Assembly (NCBI GenBank): GCA_037043455.1
Contig: JAWPHD010004465.1
Coordinates: 62,001 to 126,000 of the forward strand
Reading direction: 5' to 3'
From: Cyrtodaria siliqua
Taxonomy: Eukaryota; Mollusca; Bivalvia; Adapedonta; Hiatellidae
Length of the DNA: 64,000 nt
A program made the position numbers and the translations under genes. Under the pieces are notes generated by a model. It did not search any database. It was not told the DNA's origin and saw only the letters and a program-made list of their open reading frames with translations. Positions 34,870-46,272 of this stretch are shown in pieces (the first letter of the stretch is position 1; each line of letters begins with the position of its first letter).

Positions 34870-37800
34870 AGTTCTTCACTAGACCCTAAAGATCTAAATC
34901 ACCTAGTTGCACAATTGCCATCACCTTTTATACTATTAGGCGATTTTTATGCACACAACTACATCTGGGGTTGTAAAGATATAAACGATAAAGGCAAGAA
35001 AATTGAGGATTTTTTAGCCAAAAACAATTTGTGTCTTTTTAATAATAAGTCACATACTTATTTACATCCTGCTACAGGCTCTCATTCTTCCATTGATTTA
35101 ACAATATGCGATCCAACGCTTTTGATGGATTTTTCGTGGAGTGTTCTTGAAAATATCGGCCCTCCACTTCTCGCAACGATGGAAACTTCGCAAAGCTGAT
35201 TGGACTACGTTTCAATCTCTTTGCGAGGAACAATTAAAGCCTTCCGTTTTCGAGGATGTCGAAGACGCAACTGCTCTTTATACCAAAACTCTTCACGATA
35301 TAGCTGATCAAACCATTCCAAAAACCTCGGCAAATCCTAAACGCCCACATAAACCATGGTACGACGATGACTGCAAAAAGGCAGTCAGCGATCGTAAAGC
35401 TGCATTAAATAATTTTAACTTGCGGCCAACTCAAACAAATTTAGATAATTTTAGAGTTTTTCGTGCGAAAGCCCGTCGTACTATTAAGGATAGCAAGAGG
35501 AAATCCTGGAGATCTTACGTCTCTAGGCTGAACTCTCGTTCATCTCTTAAGAAGACATGGGACATGGTCCGGAAAATAAGTGGTAAAGGTAATTCTAGTT
35601 CTGTAAATCATCTTAAAACAGATAATGGAGATATAACAGCTGTCAAAGATATTACAAACACTTTGGCAGAATTTTTTTCAAAACATTCTTTTTCTGAAAA
35701 TTGTCAACCACATTTTCTGAAAAATAAGAAACAAAAAGAACAGAAGAAGCTGAACTTCAAGTCGAAAAACTTAGAAAAATACAATAAACTATTCACTCTC
35801 AAAGAACTTCGAGAGTCCCTTAAAAAGGCTCATGATACATCAGCTGGTCCTGATGATATCCATTATCAATTACTATAACATTTACCTGAATCCTGTCTCT
35901 CTACCCTTCTTGATATATTTAATAAGGTTTGGGTGACGGGAAACTTCCCCGAGTCTTGGCGGGAAGCAATCGTTATTCCAGTCCCCAAACCTGGAAAGGA
36001 TCATACGGACCCAATAAATTATCGCCCTATTGCTTTAACGAGTTGTATATGTAAAACCATGGAACGAATGATTAATGAGAGACTCGTTTGGTACCTGGAA
36101 TCCAACAAGCTGATAACAAAGTATCAAAGTGGATTTTGGCGCCAACGAGGCACAACAGACAATCTCATTCGATTTGAATCATTTATTAGGGAAGCTTTCA
36201 TAAAAAAGAACATTTAGTCGCTGTATTTTTTGACTTGGAGAAAGCTTATGATACTGCATGAAAATATGGTATTATGAATGATCTACATGACCTTGGTCTT
36301 AGAGGCCGATTACCCATTTTTATAGAGAAATTCTTAGATGATAGACAATTTCGAGTCCGAATGGGTTCAACCCTCTCTGATATTCATGAACAGGAGATGG
36401 GTGTTCCACAGGGCAGCATACTCTCTGTCACACTTTTAAATATAAAGATTAACAGTATAGTAAAATGCATCAATCCAGGTGTGGATTGTTCGCTATATGT
36501 TGACGACTTTGTTATATGTTATCGTGCAAAAATTATGAATACTATCGAGAGACAATTGCAACAATGTCTCAATAAACTTCAGACCTGATCTGATGAAAAT
36601 GGTTTTAAATTTTCTAAATCTAAAACTAATTGTATGCACTTTTGTCAACTTCGTAAACATCATGAAGACCCTCATCTAACACTGGATGGGTCACCAATAC
36701 CAGTAGTGGATGAGACAAAATTCCTTGGTCTTATTTTCGACCGTAAATTAACGTTTATACCACACCTTAAATACTCTAAGGCCAAATGCCTTAAAGCTCT
36801 TAACTTACTTAAAGTTGTTGCAAACACTAATTGGGTAGCAGATCGAAACGAAAAGTCCTCCTGCGACTTTACAGATCTCTTGTCAGATCCAAGCTGGACT
36901 ACGGCTCGATAGTATATGGATCAACTCGCAAGTCGTACTTGCAGATGCTCGACCCTATACATAATCAAGGATTACGACTCGCCTTAGGTGCCTTTCGTAC
37001 ATCACCAGCCGAAAGTCTATATGTTGAAGCTAATGAACCATCACTGTCTCATAGAAGGGACAAATTAGCTCTTCAATACGCCATTAAATTAAAGTCTAAC
37101 CCTTCAAACCCAACTTTCGATAAAAAAATTTAATCCTAGTTGTGAACCTCTTTTTGATCGAAAACCGAAGGCCATTTGACCATTTGGTCTTCGTATTAAA
37201 CCAAAATTAAGAGACACTGAAATCGACCTTAATTTGATTGCCAAGTACAAAGTACCACAAATTCCACCGTGGACTTTGGAAACACCAACAATTATTTTTG
37301 ATCTTTGTAATAATAACAAATCCAGTACAGACCCTACTGTCTTTCAAAGCAAATTTAATGAAATTAAATCGAAATACAGTAACTTTCAACATATATACAC
37401 AGATGGCTCTAAAGATGGAGATAAGATAGCTGGAGCAGCTGTTGTTTACAAACACAGCATAAAGAGCCGCCTGCCTGACAAGGCCTCTATCTTTTCAGCT
37501 GAATTTAAGGCAATTGAACTTGCCTTAAATTATATTCAGGAATCTGATGATGACCATTTTGTAATCTTTTCTGATTCCCTTTCATCTCTTCAAGCACTGG
37601 GTAATATGAAACATGATATTCCAGTTGTGCTTCAACTTTTAGAAAAGTACAATTCTCTTATAATTGATAATGTTATTATTTTCTGCTGGCTTCCAAGTGA
37701 TGTAGGAATACGTGGTAATGATAGAGCTGATAGTGCTGCTAAGGCAGCATTATATTTACATATATCTAATACCAAATTACCTTATACTGATTTTAAAAGT

Positions 37801-38415
37801 TGTATTAACACATATATTCGTAACTCTTGGCAAACCGCTTGGGATTTGTCAGTTAACAATAAACTCCATTCAATTAAACCGTTACTCGGAGAATGGCGTT
37901 CTTATAGTAGACCTATTCGTCGAGAGGAAGTTGTCCTAGCCCGGTGCAGGAGAGGGCATACACGTTATACTCATTCATATTTATTACAAGGTGAGCAATT
38001 ACCAGAAAGTATACCCAGCTTTGCACCGTTAACGGTCAAACATATCTTATTAGAATGTGTAGACTTTGATCCTATGCGTCAAAGGTACTACAATGTTAAT
38101 ACTATGAAAGAGTTATTTGATACTGTAGATTTTAGTCTTGTTTTAGATTTCCTAAAAGAGATCAGACTATATAAATCATTATAATGTGTTCTTATATATA
38201 TTTACTTGTTTATATACCCGTTGACGGGCATTTGTTGATTTACATACATAGTTTATATTACACCTTATCATCCCTTACTTTTTAATAGTTTTATCTTTAT
38301 ATATTTACATAAATTTTAATTAATACTTCATTTCTTCATTGTTCATCAATTTTGCGCACAATATGACCTATTTATGTGTCGACGTGCCGTAAAACACCAT
38401 TTATTCATTCATTCA
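34870..38415 (+). mobile_element. I/Nimb-like non-LTR retrotransposon (LINE), 5'-truncated, with EN, RT and RNase H
   Basis: In order: the C-terminal part of an AP endonuclease (LGDFYAHNYIWG, then HPATGSHSSIDLTICD, about 34925-35120); a reverse transcriptase with VPKPGKDHTDPINYRPIALT (35980-36040), GVPQGSILS (36400-36430) and YVDD (36499-36510); and an RNase H with YTDGSK (37399), FSDS (37567) and GNDRADSAAK (37711). RNase H after RT points to the I/Nimb group. The protein is broken by a frameshift near 35150, an in-frame TAA at 35876, a frameshift near 36220, an in-frame stop at 36586, frameshifts near 36830 and 37130-37230. The 3' end has GTAAAACACCAT and an ATTC repeat. A perfect 13-bp target duplication flanks it (34857-34869 and 38416-38428). 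Confidence 0.85.
37234..38184 (+). pseudogene. RNase H and C-terminal domain of the LINE (longest open piece)
   Basis: 316 codons remain open. The ribonuclease H catalytic residues are visible: D in YTDGSK (about residue 57), E in SAEFKAIELA (about 91), D in FSDSLSSLQAL (about 112) and D in GNDRADSAAK (about 164). After it comes a zinc-knuckle-like C-terminus (LARCRRGHTRYTHSYLL, then HILLEC) as in I/Nimb LINEs. It would remove the RNA strand during target-primed reverse transcription. Upstream parts of the same protein are broken. Confidence 0.75.
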
Positions 38416-38428
38416 TTAGACAATACTC
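38416..38428 (+). repeat. Target-site duplication of the LINE, right copy
   Basis: Identical to 34857-34869; marks the exact 3' end of the LINE at 38415. Confidence 0.8.
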
Positions 38429-38461
38429 CTCAAAAAGTTGCAACATACTTGAAATTCTTAC

Positions 38462-38584
38462 CTTTGTGATACATTGCGTTCTGGACACCACCGACTGTAT
38501 CAATCGCTGCCGCTGCTTCATTTCCTGTCGGTATACTGGGGTGGCATTTTAGGAAGAGATCATAGAACATTTCTTGTTCATATA
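38462..38584 (-). other. Candidate host exon next to MITE G2
   Basis: Minus strand: the sequence before 38584 is a pyrimidine run ending TTCAG, then 123 bp follow with one open frame (EQEMFYDLFLKCHPSIPTG and on to GGVQNAMYHK), then G/GTAAGAA, a good splice donor. The composition is protein-like, but I do not recognise the family. The acceptor-like AG comes from the terminal repeat of MITE G2, so it may be coincidental or a MITE-donated acceptor. Confidence 0.3.
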
Positions 38585-39051
38585 CTGAAGCGAAAAAGAA
38601 ACTAACTCGGAAAGTTCCGCTATATAGTGTATAAACACAGCACATACTATTCCAAAGAAATCCCAAATTGAATTGTAGAACAAAAAGTTGCAGTTAGAAA
38701 GGACACAACTCTGATGCTGTAGACGCTTCAATCACAGTACCCTTTGTAAGGAAAAATTCATAAATTTTCAAGATCCTCGTTGACAAATTGAGCCATTTCA
38801 GTAATGTATTTAACGTAAAGAGTTTGCAAAATGTTGCATCCTAAGTTTGCTCACATGCTTGACCCAAACGCGTACTCTGTCAATAATGAAACTTTGAAGC
38901 AATACTATTTGCTGTGGTATGTGTTGCTTTAGACTTTTTTTCCGAAAGGAAAGGTCTTACGTAGCCATGTACCATTTGATTAAAGCATCATATTTTACAT
39001 ACAACATAATACATAGCGGACATTCCCGAGTTGCGTTTCTTTTTCGCAAAC
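38585..39051 (+). mobile_element. MITE family G, copy 2
   Basis: The left end GCGAAAAAGAAACTAACTCG and the complement of the right end (GCGAAAAAGAAACGCAACTC) match over about 45 bp. The interior is homologous, inverted, to 1049-1525. Confidence 0.65.
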
Positions 39052-39404
39052 ATGAAATTTTAAAAAGAAATTAACCTGGTAAATATTTGTTGTGTATTAA
39101 ACTGCAGGCAGATATTGGGTCAATGAAGAATTTAAGCATATATATATGTTGTAAATTGTGTTTATCTCTATGCCACGAACGAAAACATTACACTGGGACC
39201 CTGTGGAAAATTAATTATGAGACGTTAAGCTAGTGTTAAATAACATTATACAGAAGCAACATATTGTCCCACCGGTATTTCTGTACAATCCCTCATATTC
39301 AGCGCGCGGGCTACCATCATACATATAGTTTCTGATCAATAATTACAACTTATCTTACATTTTCAGATTTGATACCATTTCCGGTTTAAACAGCCAGCGG
39401 CCCT

Positions 39405-39560
39405 TTTGTCAATGACCGTTCCAAGGTTTTAGCCCTATTGTCAACCCGTTTGTGTTTTTGTGATGTCACATGCTTTTTTTATAAACATTGTAATTGTTGC
39501 TTGTTTTAATGAGTGTTTTTGTTGACTGTGAAAGCTACATTTCCTGTTGGACTTTTACTG
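39405..39560 (+). mobile_element. Retroelement R 3' terminal fragment
   Basis: TGACCGTTCCAAGGTTTTAG, CCCTATTGTCAACCCG and the TTGACTGTGAAAGCTACATT block match the R terminus. Confidence 0.55.
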
Positions 39561-39784
39561 AATTAGAATTTCGATATTATGCTTTGGCATAAACAACCAA
39601 TAATGTACCTATCACTTGCTATGTGCGAAATTGTGCTATAGTACCGAATTAACCGGGTCGTTTAATAACAAACTCATTAAAGCAGTTGCACTGCTGATCT
39701 AATAGTGAACATATATGATGTAGTATGATAAGCAATGTATTTACCCAAACATCCGTTTCGCTTCAAAAGTAAAACGCTAAAGTA

Positions 39785-39945
39785 GAAAACCGTTCCAAGG
39801 CGGTAGCCCTTGTCAACCTTTTTTGTTGTTTGTGATGTTTTTTTTGGCCTTTTATTCATCTTTAAAATTGTTCTTTGTTTCTGTGTGTGTTTGTGGTTGA
39901 CTGTCGTCCTTGAATGCTACTTTTCCTGTTCGAATGTTATATCTA
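39785..39945 (+). mobile_element. Retroelement R 3' terminal fragment
   Basis: ACCGTTCCAAGGCGGTAGCC, TTTGTTTCTGTGTGTGTTTG and GTTGACTGTCGTCCTTGAAT match the R terminus closely. Confidence 0.6.
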
Positions 39946-42866
39946 TATTATATTTGTTTGCTTCAATTGCCTTAATGTGATAATAAAAAACACTGAAAAC
40001 GATCAGATACGCATCTAAACAACATCTGTTTAATCATGTGCCTTAGCCGCTACGTTCACATGAAATGCCGCGCCTGTGACATGCTATTTGAAGAAAACTG
40101 TCACATTTAAACAACATGCTATTAAAGTTTCCATCTTAATAAAATATACTATAGCTGTATATACGGCTAGTGGGAGTGTACATAAACTAAATGGGATGTG
40201 TTTTACGCTTGATTTACTACCATTTTTAAGCTTGAACAGCATGCTATACACCTGTATGTAAGGCGAGCAACTCATACCAGGTCATCATATTTAATCCATC
40301 TGTTGGTGTAGCAATATCGTTATCAAAACACTGTCTTAATCATTAACAAATAGTTCACTCAACGACGGATTCGAATTCGGGACCTCCGAATTGATATATA
40401 TTCGGCTTATACTGAACTTGGGGAATTTAAAACATAGATTACACAGTCTATTTAGCGTATACTATGTATTCTAATGTTGGAATGTCTGAAGCGTTTTATC
40501 TTGAAGGTCAATGCTGTACGTATGCACTTAGAAAAGTATTGAATTACATACACAAAAAGAACAAAGAATAACGCCTATAATGCTAATAGTATATCGATAA
40601 CAATAAATGTATTGATCAACTGGCAGGATAGTAGCCCAGTGTTAAGGCGCAGCAGGTGGCAATCCAATAGTCATGGTTGGAAACTCGCATTGTCTAAACA
40701 AATTTCAGTATATTGGTGAAATTGTTTGATGTTGTTTTGTCGATAGCAGGTGAAGAAATGAAAAAGATTCGTTATAAAACTGCCTGATATACGGATTACC
40801 AGCCATGTAGCTTGTATTGTATTACATCAAACGTAAACTACGGCCCATTTACTTTAGGCTCATGCCCACTAGTCTGCTAGCCTTATAGACGGCTATAGTA
40901 GCTTTATGTAAATGCCAAAAACAGATTAATGTACATGCTACATTACCATTATTTATAGTCTGTTGCATAATGAATAAATGCCTACCGTACTCATAATGGA
41001 TGAAGGGGTGAGTGTGGGAGTTGGCGTGGTGGCATGGATAGCACGACGGACTTCTAACCTGAAGGATTCGTGTTCTATCCTACCAGCGCCACTGAATTTC
41101 GTTGGTTTGACCGAGACAAGACATCTTCACATTGAAACTAATCGGTCACATGCATGAGAGTATATTCTACTAGCGCAATAGAGAAGCATAGTAATGTGTG
41201 TGCTTTTTAAGAACAGGGCAGGTTCGTTAACCTTAATTCTAATCCAGCAGAAACACCGTTTCTAAAGCATTGCCGTTCTAAATAAATATATATACTCTTT
41301 ATCTCGAATTAAACGAAAGCAATACCAATATAGTGTGTCACCAAATCAGATAGAGTAGCATGTCTTGATTTTATCTTATGAATGAAACAATACATCTTAC
41401 CTCATTAGCTCGGAACACGAGGATAGGTGAAAGATCATTATTTTCCAATGCAATTAGTATATTGTGTCGGTGAAACAGACATAAAGTAAACACTGCCAAC
41501 AGTCACAATGGAAATAATATATTTAACGAACAACAACTTACACCCAGAGTAATATTGTATCTTCATTGTGTATGATGAGCAATACAATCAGACCAAACCG
41601 ATTTTAAATGCATAGGTAACAAGTGTAATTAAGTGTGGTATTTTGTACATGTAACGTCAAGCATGTAATACAGAGTACTTAAATGCCGAATTGTCGGAAA
41701 CAAACAATCAGATTGTTTCCGTAGTAGTTTCGTATGATATGTTTTGAAATATCTTAACATTTTATGGTTTAAAAATTAATGCCTTATATAAGGCTCGAAC
41801 CCTGAACCTTCGGTTCAGTAGACACATAGTAGTTTGTTGCGGTATTAAATAGTAAATAACAAATGCCAGGGTCTGCAATCTGATTTGTTCCGATAATTTG
41901 GCATATTAGCGATCTCCATAGGTGTCTTAAAATCTGTTTGTGTGGTTTGGACATTAATGACAAGATTCACGTAAGTATGTAGTACATATATCAATTATCT
42001 ACGAAATAATTGAAACAAACTGTGGTAAATACATCACATGCAAAGCCCGTAGCTACACTGAGGCACATCGAGGCAGCTGCCTCGGTTTAATTTTGGCAAT
42101 GTACATACTTTACATAAAAACAACTTCAATATCGATACATCATCAATCTTTGACAAACTATGTCATGCTTTAAACTGAAAACATTGTCCGGGAGATGCAA
42201 CAAAATGCAGGAAAACAAACCAAAACGCATGGCGCAGAAGACGTTGATGGCCACCTTACACCAAAATAAAAGGGATTTGCCTCGGCTAAATTTCAGGGCT
42301 GGCTTCCGGCCTGTATGCACGTGTCACATTACTTAATAGAACTATAAGTTTAATGTAGCGAAATTGTGTAAGGTATGATATATTGAGAAGGCTTGAACAG
42401 TTCTTGCTAGTATGATCCGAATAGTACTAGTACGCATTATATACATGTATCTTAGTATACTCCGGCTTTAGCTTGGGAGGTAGGAGTTGGTCTTTGCAAT
42501 GCTATTTTCAACTGAGACGAAGCCCTTTGTTTACATATAGACATATAGTTATATAGAGACATCTTTAAAATCTATTGTGTTCAAGACATAATTGACATAT
42601 TTTGACCGCTCTTTCAATAAATGATTATATCACATGATTTTTTGTTTTCAAAGAAAGCTAACGTATAACGGAAAAGGCAAAAAAAGTATTTCATTTATAT
42701 TTGCATGAAACGTCTCATTTAAACGAGAATCACCTTTAACTGGGATTATCTGGTGTATACAATGGGTAATGTTTTTTTATGGAAATCATAAATTAATATT
42801 AAACAATCCTGTTCTAAAGAAACATTGCACGCATTTTAAAATGACCTTTTCAAATCTTGACTGTCA
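39946..42866. other. Non-coding flank left of the Polinton
   Basis: No host gene seen. A tRNA-like SINE fragment (separate entry, 41013-41130) and a weaker tRNA-like stretch at about 40625-40690 (AGCCCAGTGTTAAGGCGCAG) are present. Confidence 0.35.
41013..41130 (+). mobile_element. tRNA-derived SINE fragment related to family B
   Basis: An A-box-like TGGCATGGATAGCACGACGG and a B-box-like GGATTCGTGTTCTATCC are followed by CGCCACTGAATTTCGTTGGT, parallel to 19555-19585. Confidence 0.5.
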
Positions 42867-42871
42867 AGTTT
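42867..42871 (+). repeat. Probable target-site duplication, left
   Basis: AGTTT also occurs directly after the right end at 57516-57520. Polintons normally make 6-bp duplications; only 5 bp agree here. Confidence 0.45.
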
Positions 42872-43215
42872 ATATATATGTATTTTGGGGTTTCTGTTTT
42901 AATTTTTTTTTTACCTCGAATTGCAGCAGAACGACCCCAAAATAAACACATATATAATAAATCACCATGAAATGGTGATTTTACTTGATTTATTAAAACT
43001 TTTTTAAAATAGGGGTAGTGAAGATTGCAAGTTTAATTTTTTTTAAATAAATCACCATGAAATGGTGATTTTACTTGATTTATTAAAACTTTTTTAAAAT
43101 AGGGGTAGTGAAGATTGCAAGTTTAATTTTTTTTATAAGTTATCAAAATTATAAAATGTTTCTTTAATACAAAACAAATTTGTTGATTTGTTATTAAAAT
43201 TACATTCAAATCAAC
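42872..43215 (+). repeat. Polinton left terminal inverted repeat (344 bp)
   Basis: Starts ATATATATGTATTTTGGGGT and pairs with the complement of 57231-57515. It holds an extra 90-bp direct duplication (unit from 42959, repeated from 43049) that the right end lacks, and it lacks about 32 bp present in the right repeat. Each unit carries the palindrome AAATCACCAT-GAA-ATGGTGATTT. Confidence 0.9.
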
Positions 43216-43278
43216 AATTTTCCGACCTTGAATACAAAGGTGGTGGATCGTACTCAAACACATTACTAAAACAATTTA

Positions 43279-43872
43279 TTACACACTTTTTAGACTTTTT
43301 TGTAAGGTTGCCATTGCTTCTTTTCTTCCCTGCTCCACTAGTTCTTTTTTTTGAACTTCACTTATTTCAGCCTTTTTTTGTTTGGTGTCTTCTTTTAAAC
43401 TATAATATTTATCTAACTCATCTAAAATCATCTTAAACTCTTGATCAGATATTTGTGCATCACTCAACGCTTTTGATATTAACTGCTTTATACTATTTAA
43501 CTTAGCCTCTGCCAAAGTTTTTATTTCATGATGTTTTTGAGCTTTTACATTAAGCTTGCGTCTGATAAAATTAATACAAACACCTGTAGCTCCACATATT
43601 ATTGCTGCTATTTCTAAAGGTAATAAAACTGGAATAACAAATCCAATCCCAGCCATAATAACACCTGCTGATATCAAGGTAGTGTCAATTCCATCTGTAA
43701 TATTAATACCACGTTTATATTTTTTATAAAGTGACTGACGTATATCTCGTTCTGTTATTAACTTTTTTTCAATTTCTGAAATCTTTTGTAATCTATAATT
43801 TTGTCCGTTTTCCACTGAATTTTCCACTGACAAATCAGGATATATACTTGGTGCTGTCGGTTGCTTTGGCAT
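43279..43872 (-). CDS. Polinton membrane protein with hydrophobic hairpin, unknown function
   Basis: 197 codons; ATG at 43872, 23 bp from the start of the penton-like gene end. Residues 1-25 are Pro/Ser-rich; 28-55 are a charged helix (ISEIEKKLITERD); 64-103 form two adjacent hydrophobic helices rich in Gly/Ile/Val (GVIMAGIGFVIPVLLP, then AAIICGATGVCINF); 104-197 are charged helix with coiled-coil character. The hairpin layout is typical of proteins that insert in membranes. I know similar proteins from animal Polintons but no function. It is the first gene inside the left repeat and is transcribed outward. No damage seen. Confidence 0.75.
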   Translation of the reverse strand: MPKQPTAPSIYPDLSVENSVENGQNYRLQKISEIEKKLITERDIRQSLYKKYKRGINITDGIDTTLISAGVIMAGIGFVIPVLLPLEIAAIICGATGVCINFIRRKLNVKAQKHHEIKTLAEAKLNSIKQLISKALSDAQISDQEFKMILDELDKYYSLKEDTKQKKAEISEVQKKELVEQGRKEAMATLQKSLKSV

Positions 43873-43895
43873 TTTTTTTATTAATCAATAAAAAA

Positions 43896-44960
43896 TTAAA
43901 TTAATTCAATTAATAATGATGCCACCGTATTTACAGCGGTAGCGTTGGCAACCTTGCATACAAAGTTAACAACAGAACCAGCGCCAATCTCTAAAGGTTT
44001 ATCAAAGTTATCATGATTGCGTGGAATGATGTGAAGCGTTATACCATAATTTGGTTGTTCAACACCATTGACAGAAACTATTACAGTTACATCACCAACT
44101 AATCGTTCACATGCTAAACCTTTTCCCATAATCCGTCCACGGCGTGTCATTACATGCCCCACATTTTTTTCTGCACCGCCGTTACCAAATGAGAGTATTC
44201 TGTTTGATACAAGTGGGCCCTTAGCCTCTGCAAATATTGTTATAATCCCATATTTAAGATTATCAACTCTATTTCTCAAATGATTAAACTGGTCAACAAA
44301 AGGCACAATTCCTCTATATAAATCTTGAACATCATTTATCAAAGTCTCTAAGTCTTCTGTTTTTTTGTTGCCATACTCATCTCTGACTTCTATTTTCAAT
44401 TCAGAAATTGCACCATTCATAAGACAGTGATATTCAGGATAAAAACTTGTATATACAATATCTCCATACTGCTTATTTACCACAGGTACAACACCTATAA
44501 TAGTACTTGGTGCACCATTGAAATAATTACTACTCGTATTAACTTGTTTCAGATGAACATATAGCTGTTTGTAAGGAGCTAAATCCATTGGGTAATCTCC
44601 TAAAGTAATACCTGTCAACCATTTTCTGTCCTTGAATCCCAACATTTTTGAAAGACCGCTTGACATTCGTGTTTCTATTGACGTCTCTATAATGGCTGTA
44701 CCAATTTGCTCAATACTGTCCAGGATAATATTTTCATTTAGCTTTTTAAACTTTTTTGCCAAGTATAGAATGTTATAGAGTCCACCTGGAAAATGTTCTA
44801 TTTTGTCTGGGTTTCTTGTCTTTGCGGTTTCATGAATAATATTATACCAACCAATAGTGTATGTAAAACTTTTTAATCCAACGCGCTTAGTTCCATCTCT
44901 ATTATCGATATACTGTTGTAAATTAATAGAGTTGTCTATGTTTGAAATTGTATGAAACAT
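43896..44960 (-). CDS. Penton-like minor capsid protein with C-terminal beta-rich head
   Basis: 354 codons, intact. Residues 100-200 carry the conserved block of Polinton minor capsid (single jelly-roll) proteins: LSKMLGFKDRKW, TLGDYPMDLAPYKQLYVHL, NGAPSTIIGVVPV, then ISELKIEVRDEYGN. Such proteins fill the five-fold vertices of the capsid. Residues 201-236 look like a short helical spacer. Residues 247-354 form a second beta-rich domain (NRILSFGNGG, GHVMTRRGRIMG, VIVSVNGVEQPNYG, IGAGSVVNFVC) that resembles trimeric head domains of viral spikes in pattern. The penton assignment is by motif memory; the head assignment is inference. It diverges from the plus-strand gene at 44998 across a 37-bp A/T spacer. 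Confidence 0.65.
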   Translation of the reverse strand: MFHTISNIDNSINLQQYIDNRDGTKRVGLKSFTYTIGWYNIIHETAKTRNPDKIEHFPGGLYNILYLAKKFKKLNENIILDSIEQIGTAIIETSIETRMSSGLSKMLGFKDRKWLTGITLGDYPMDLAPYKQLYVHLKQVNTSSNYFNGAPSTIIGVVPVVNKQYGDIVYTSFYPEYHCLMNGAISELKIEVRDEYGNKKTEDLETLINDVQDLYRGIVPFVDQFNHLRNRVDNLKYGIITIFAEAKGPLVSNRILSFGNGGAEKNVGHVMTRRGRIMGKGLACERLVGDVTVIVSVNGVEQPNYGITLHIIPRNHDNFDKPLEIGAGSVVNFVCKVANATAVNTVASLLIELI

Positions 44961-44997
44961 TTTTTTTTAATATATAAATATAAAAACACAAATAAAA

Positions 44998-46272
44998 ATG
45001 ATTTCTAAAGAATTCAAATATAACCCAGATGCTCAATATTTAAATACTTTCAGCAAGAAAGTGATAGATATAATAAATCAAAACATAGTCATTACATCAG
45101 ACGGTAAAGGCTTTAAAGCATCATTTCCAAATGTCTTTGAAAAATACAAACTTTCATACGTCAAATCAGATGCTATAGTCCAACGCTGGGGAACAGATTG
45201 GATGTTATTTTGGCAAAATCAGTTAAACTTTGCTATTTGGTGTGCGACAACTGGATGTGGCATTGATTTTAACAATCATCTAAAAGCTGATACTTTGGTT
45301 GGTTCGTTATTTCGATTTCATGTCTACTACCAAGTCAGAAGAATATTATTTGAGATGAGTGTAGCAATGCCGCAAGACTCAAATTGGAATGCGTTTAATA
45401 ACACATATAACCGAAACGCATACGAGAGAATATGCAAGGAGTTTAACGTTGACTTAAATTCAGACTGGAGACAAAAACAAAGCTATAATGATGGTCTAGG
45501 AACAATTTATAATTACTGGACACATATTGGTTATCATCCTTTGGTAAATACTGTATACGACAACAAAACGATGAGTTTTACAGTCTATGAGAGTGATAAA
45601 ACATATCACATTGATTACATTGCACAAGGATCTGAGGCTGACAACAGCTGGTCTACTTTTATACTAGATTGTTCATTTGGATTTACAAGAGCTGGAGTAG
45701 AAAGAATTAATGACAGCATAAGAACATACTGCTGGGCAATTCTTGGTTCACAATCACAAACAAGAACTGATATACTTGGAACTGGAACAGCATTTGATGC
45801 ACAGAAACATTTTTTAGCAAATGTAGAGGACGCAATAAATAGCCCCATCGACTTGCCCAGTCAAATTTCAAGATATGAAAACACTCTAAAATATGCAAGA
45901 AGTAAAGTAAATTTTGTCTATGGAAGTGGATTGTACATGTCTCCGAGCGACATGGAATTAAGAATTGGAACAATACAAGACTACAATAATGAAATTGTAA
46001 TAGCAACCGATGCACAAGCATTAGGATTGAACAATGATGTAAATGTAAAACCAGTGCCACCAAAATATATTCAACCTTTTCAAGGCACCAAAACAAAGAA
46101 ATTTTTACCGGAACATTCTGACTTTGATAAATCATCAATACATAAAACTGTGGAACATAACCATCCAGAAATACAAAAAATAGCGATTGAACACGAAGAT
46201 AACAAAACAACTATAATTGTTGGTACTATAGTAATAGGTCTTGCTGCATTACTTATTTACGAGATTTACTAA
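44998..46272 (+). CDS. Conserved Polinton protein with C-terminal membrane anchor, unknown function
   Basis: 424 codons. The N-terminal 300 residues are a compact aromatic-rich domain. The stretch WGTDWMLFWQNQLNFAIWCA, followed by TGCGIDF and later NYWTHIGYHPL, is one that I associate with a widespread Polinton protein in cnidarians and molluscs. Residues 340-400 are polar linker, and 402-424 (TTIIVGTIVIGLAALLIYEIY) are a single membrane helix at the very C-terminus, so a tail-anchored protein is likely. It overlaps the convergent gene at 46253 by 20 bp. The leader AATATATAAATATAAAAACA precedes the ATG. The function is unknown; a membrane-associated virion or assembly protein is possible. Confidence 0.75.
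   Translation: MISKEFKYNPDAQYLNTFSKKVIDIINQNIVITSDGKGFKASFPNVFEKYKLSYVKSDAIVQRWGTDWMLFWQNQLNFAIWCATTGCGIDFNNHLKADTLVGSLFRFHVYYQVRRILFEMSVAMPQDSNWNAFNNTYNRNAYERICKEFNVDLNSDWRQKQSYNDGLGTIYNYWTHIGYHPLVNTVYDNKTMSFTVYESDKTYHIDYIAQGSEADNSWSTFILDCSFGFTRAGVERINDSIRTYCWAILGSQSQTRTDILGTGTAFDAQKHFLANVEDAINSPIDLPSQISRYENTLKYARSKVNFVYGSGLYMSPSDMELRIGTIQDYNNEIVIATDAQALGLNNDVNVKPVPPKYIQPFQGTKTKKFLPEHSDFDKSSIHKTVEHNHPEIQKIAIEHEDNKTTIIVGTIVIGLAALLIYEIY

Noticed and set aside
42867..42872. A clean 6-bp target duplication for the Polinton
   Set aside because: Only five bases (AGTTT) agree at the two borders; the sixth differs or the border is shifted by one base in the ATATAT run.
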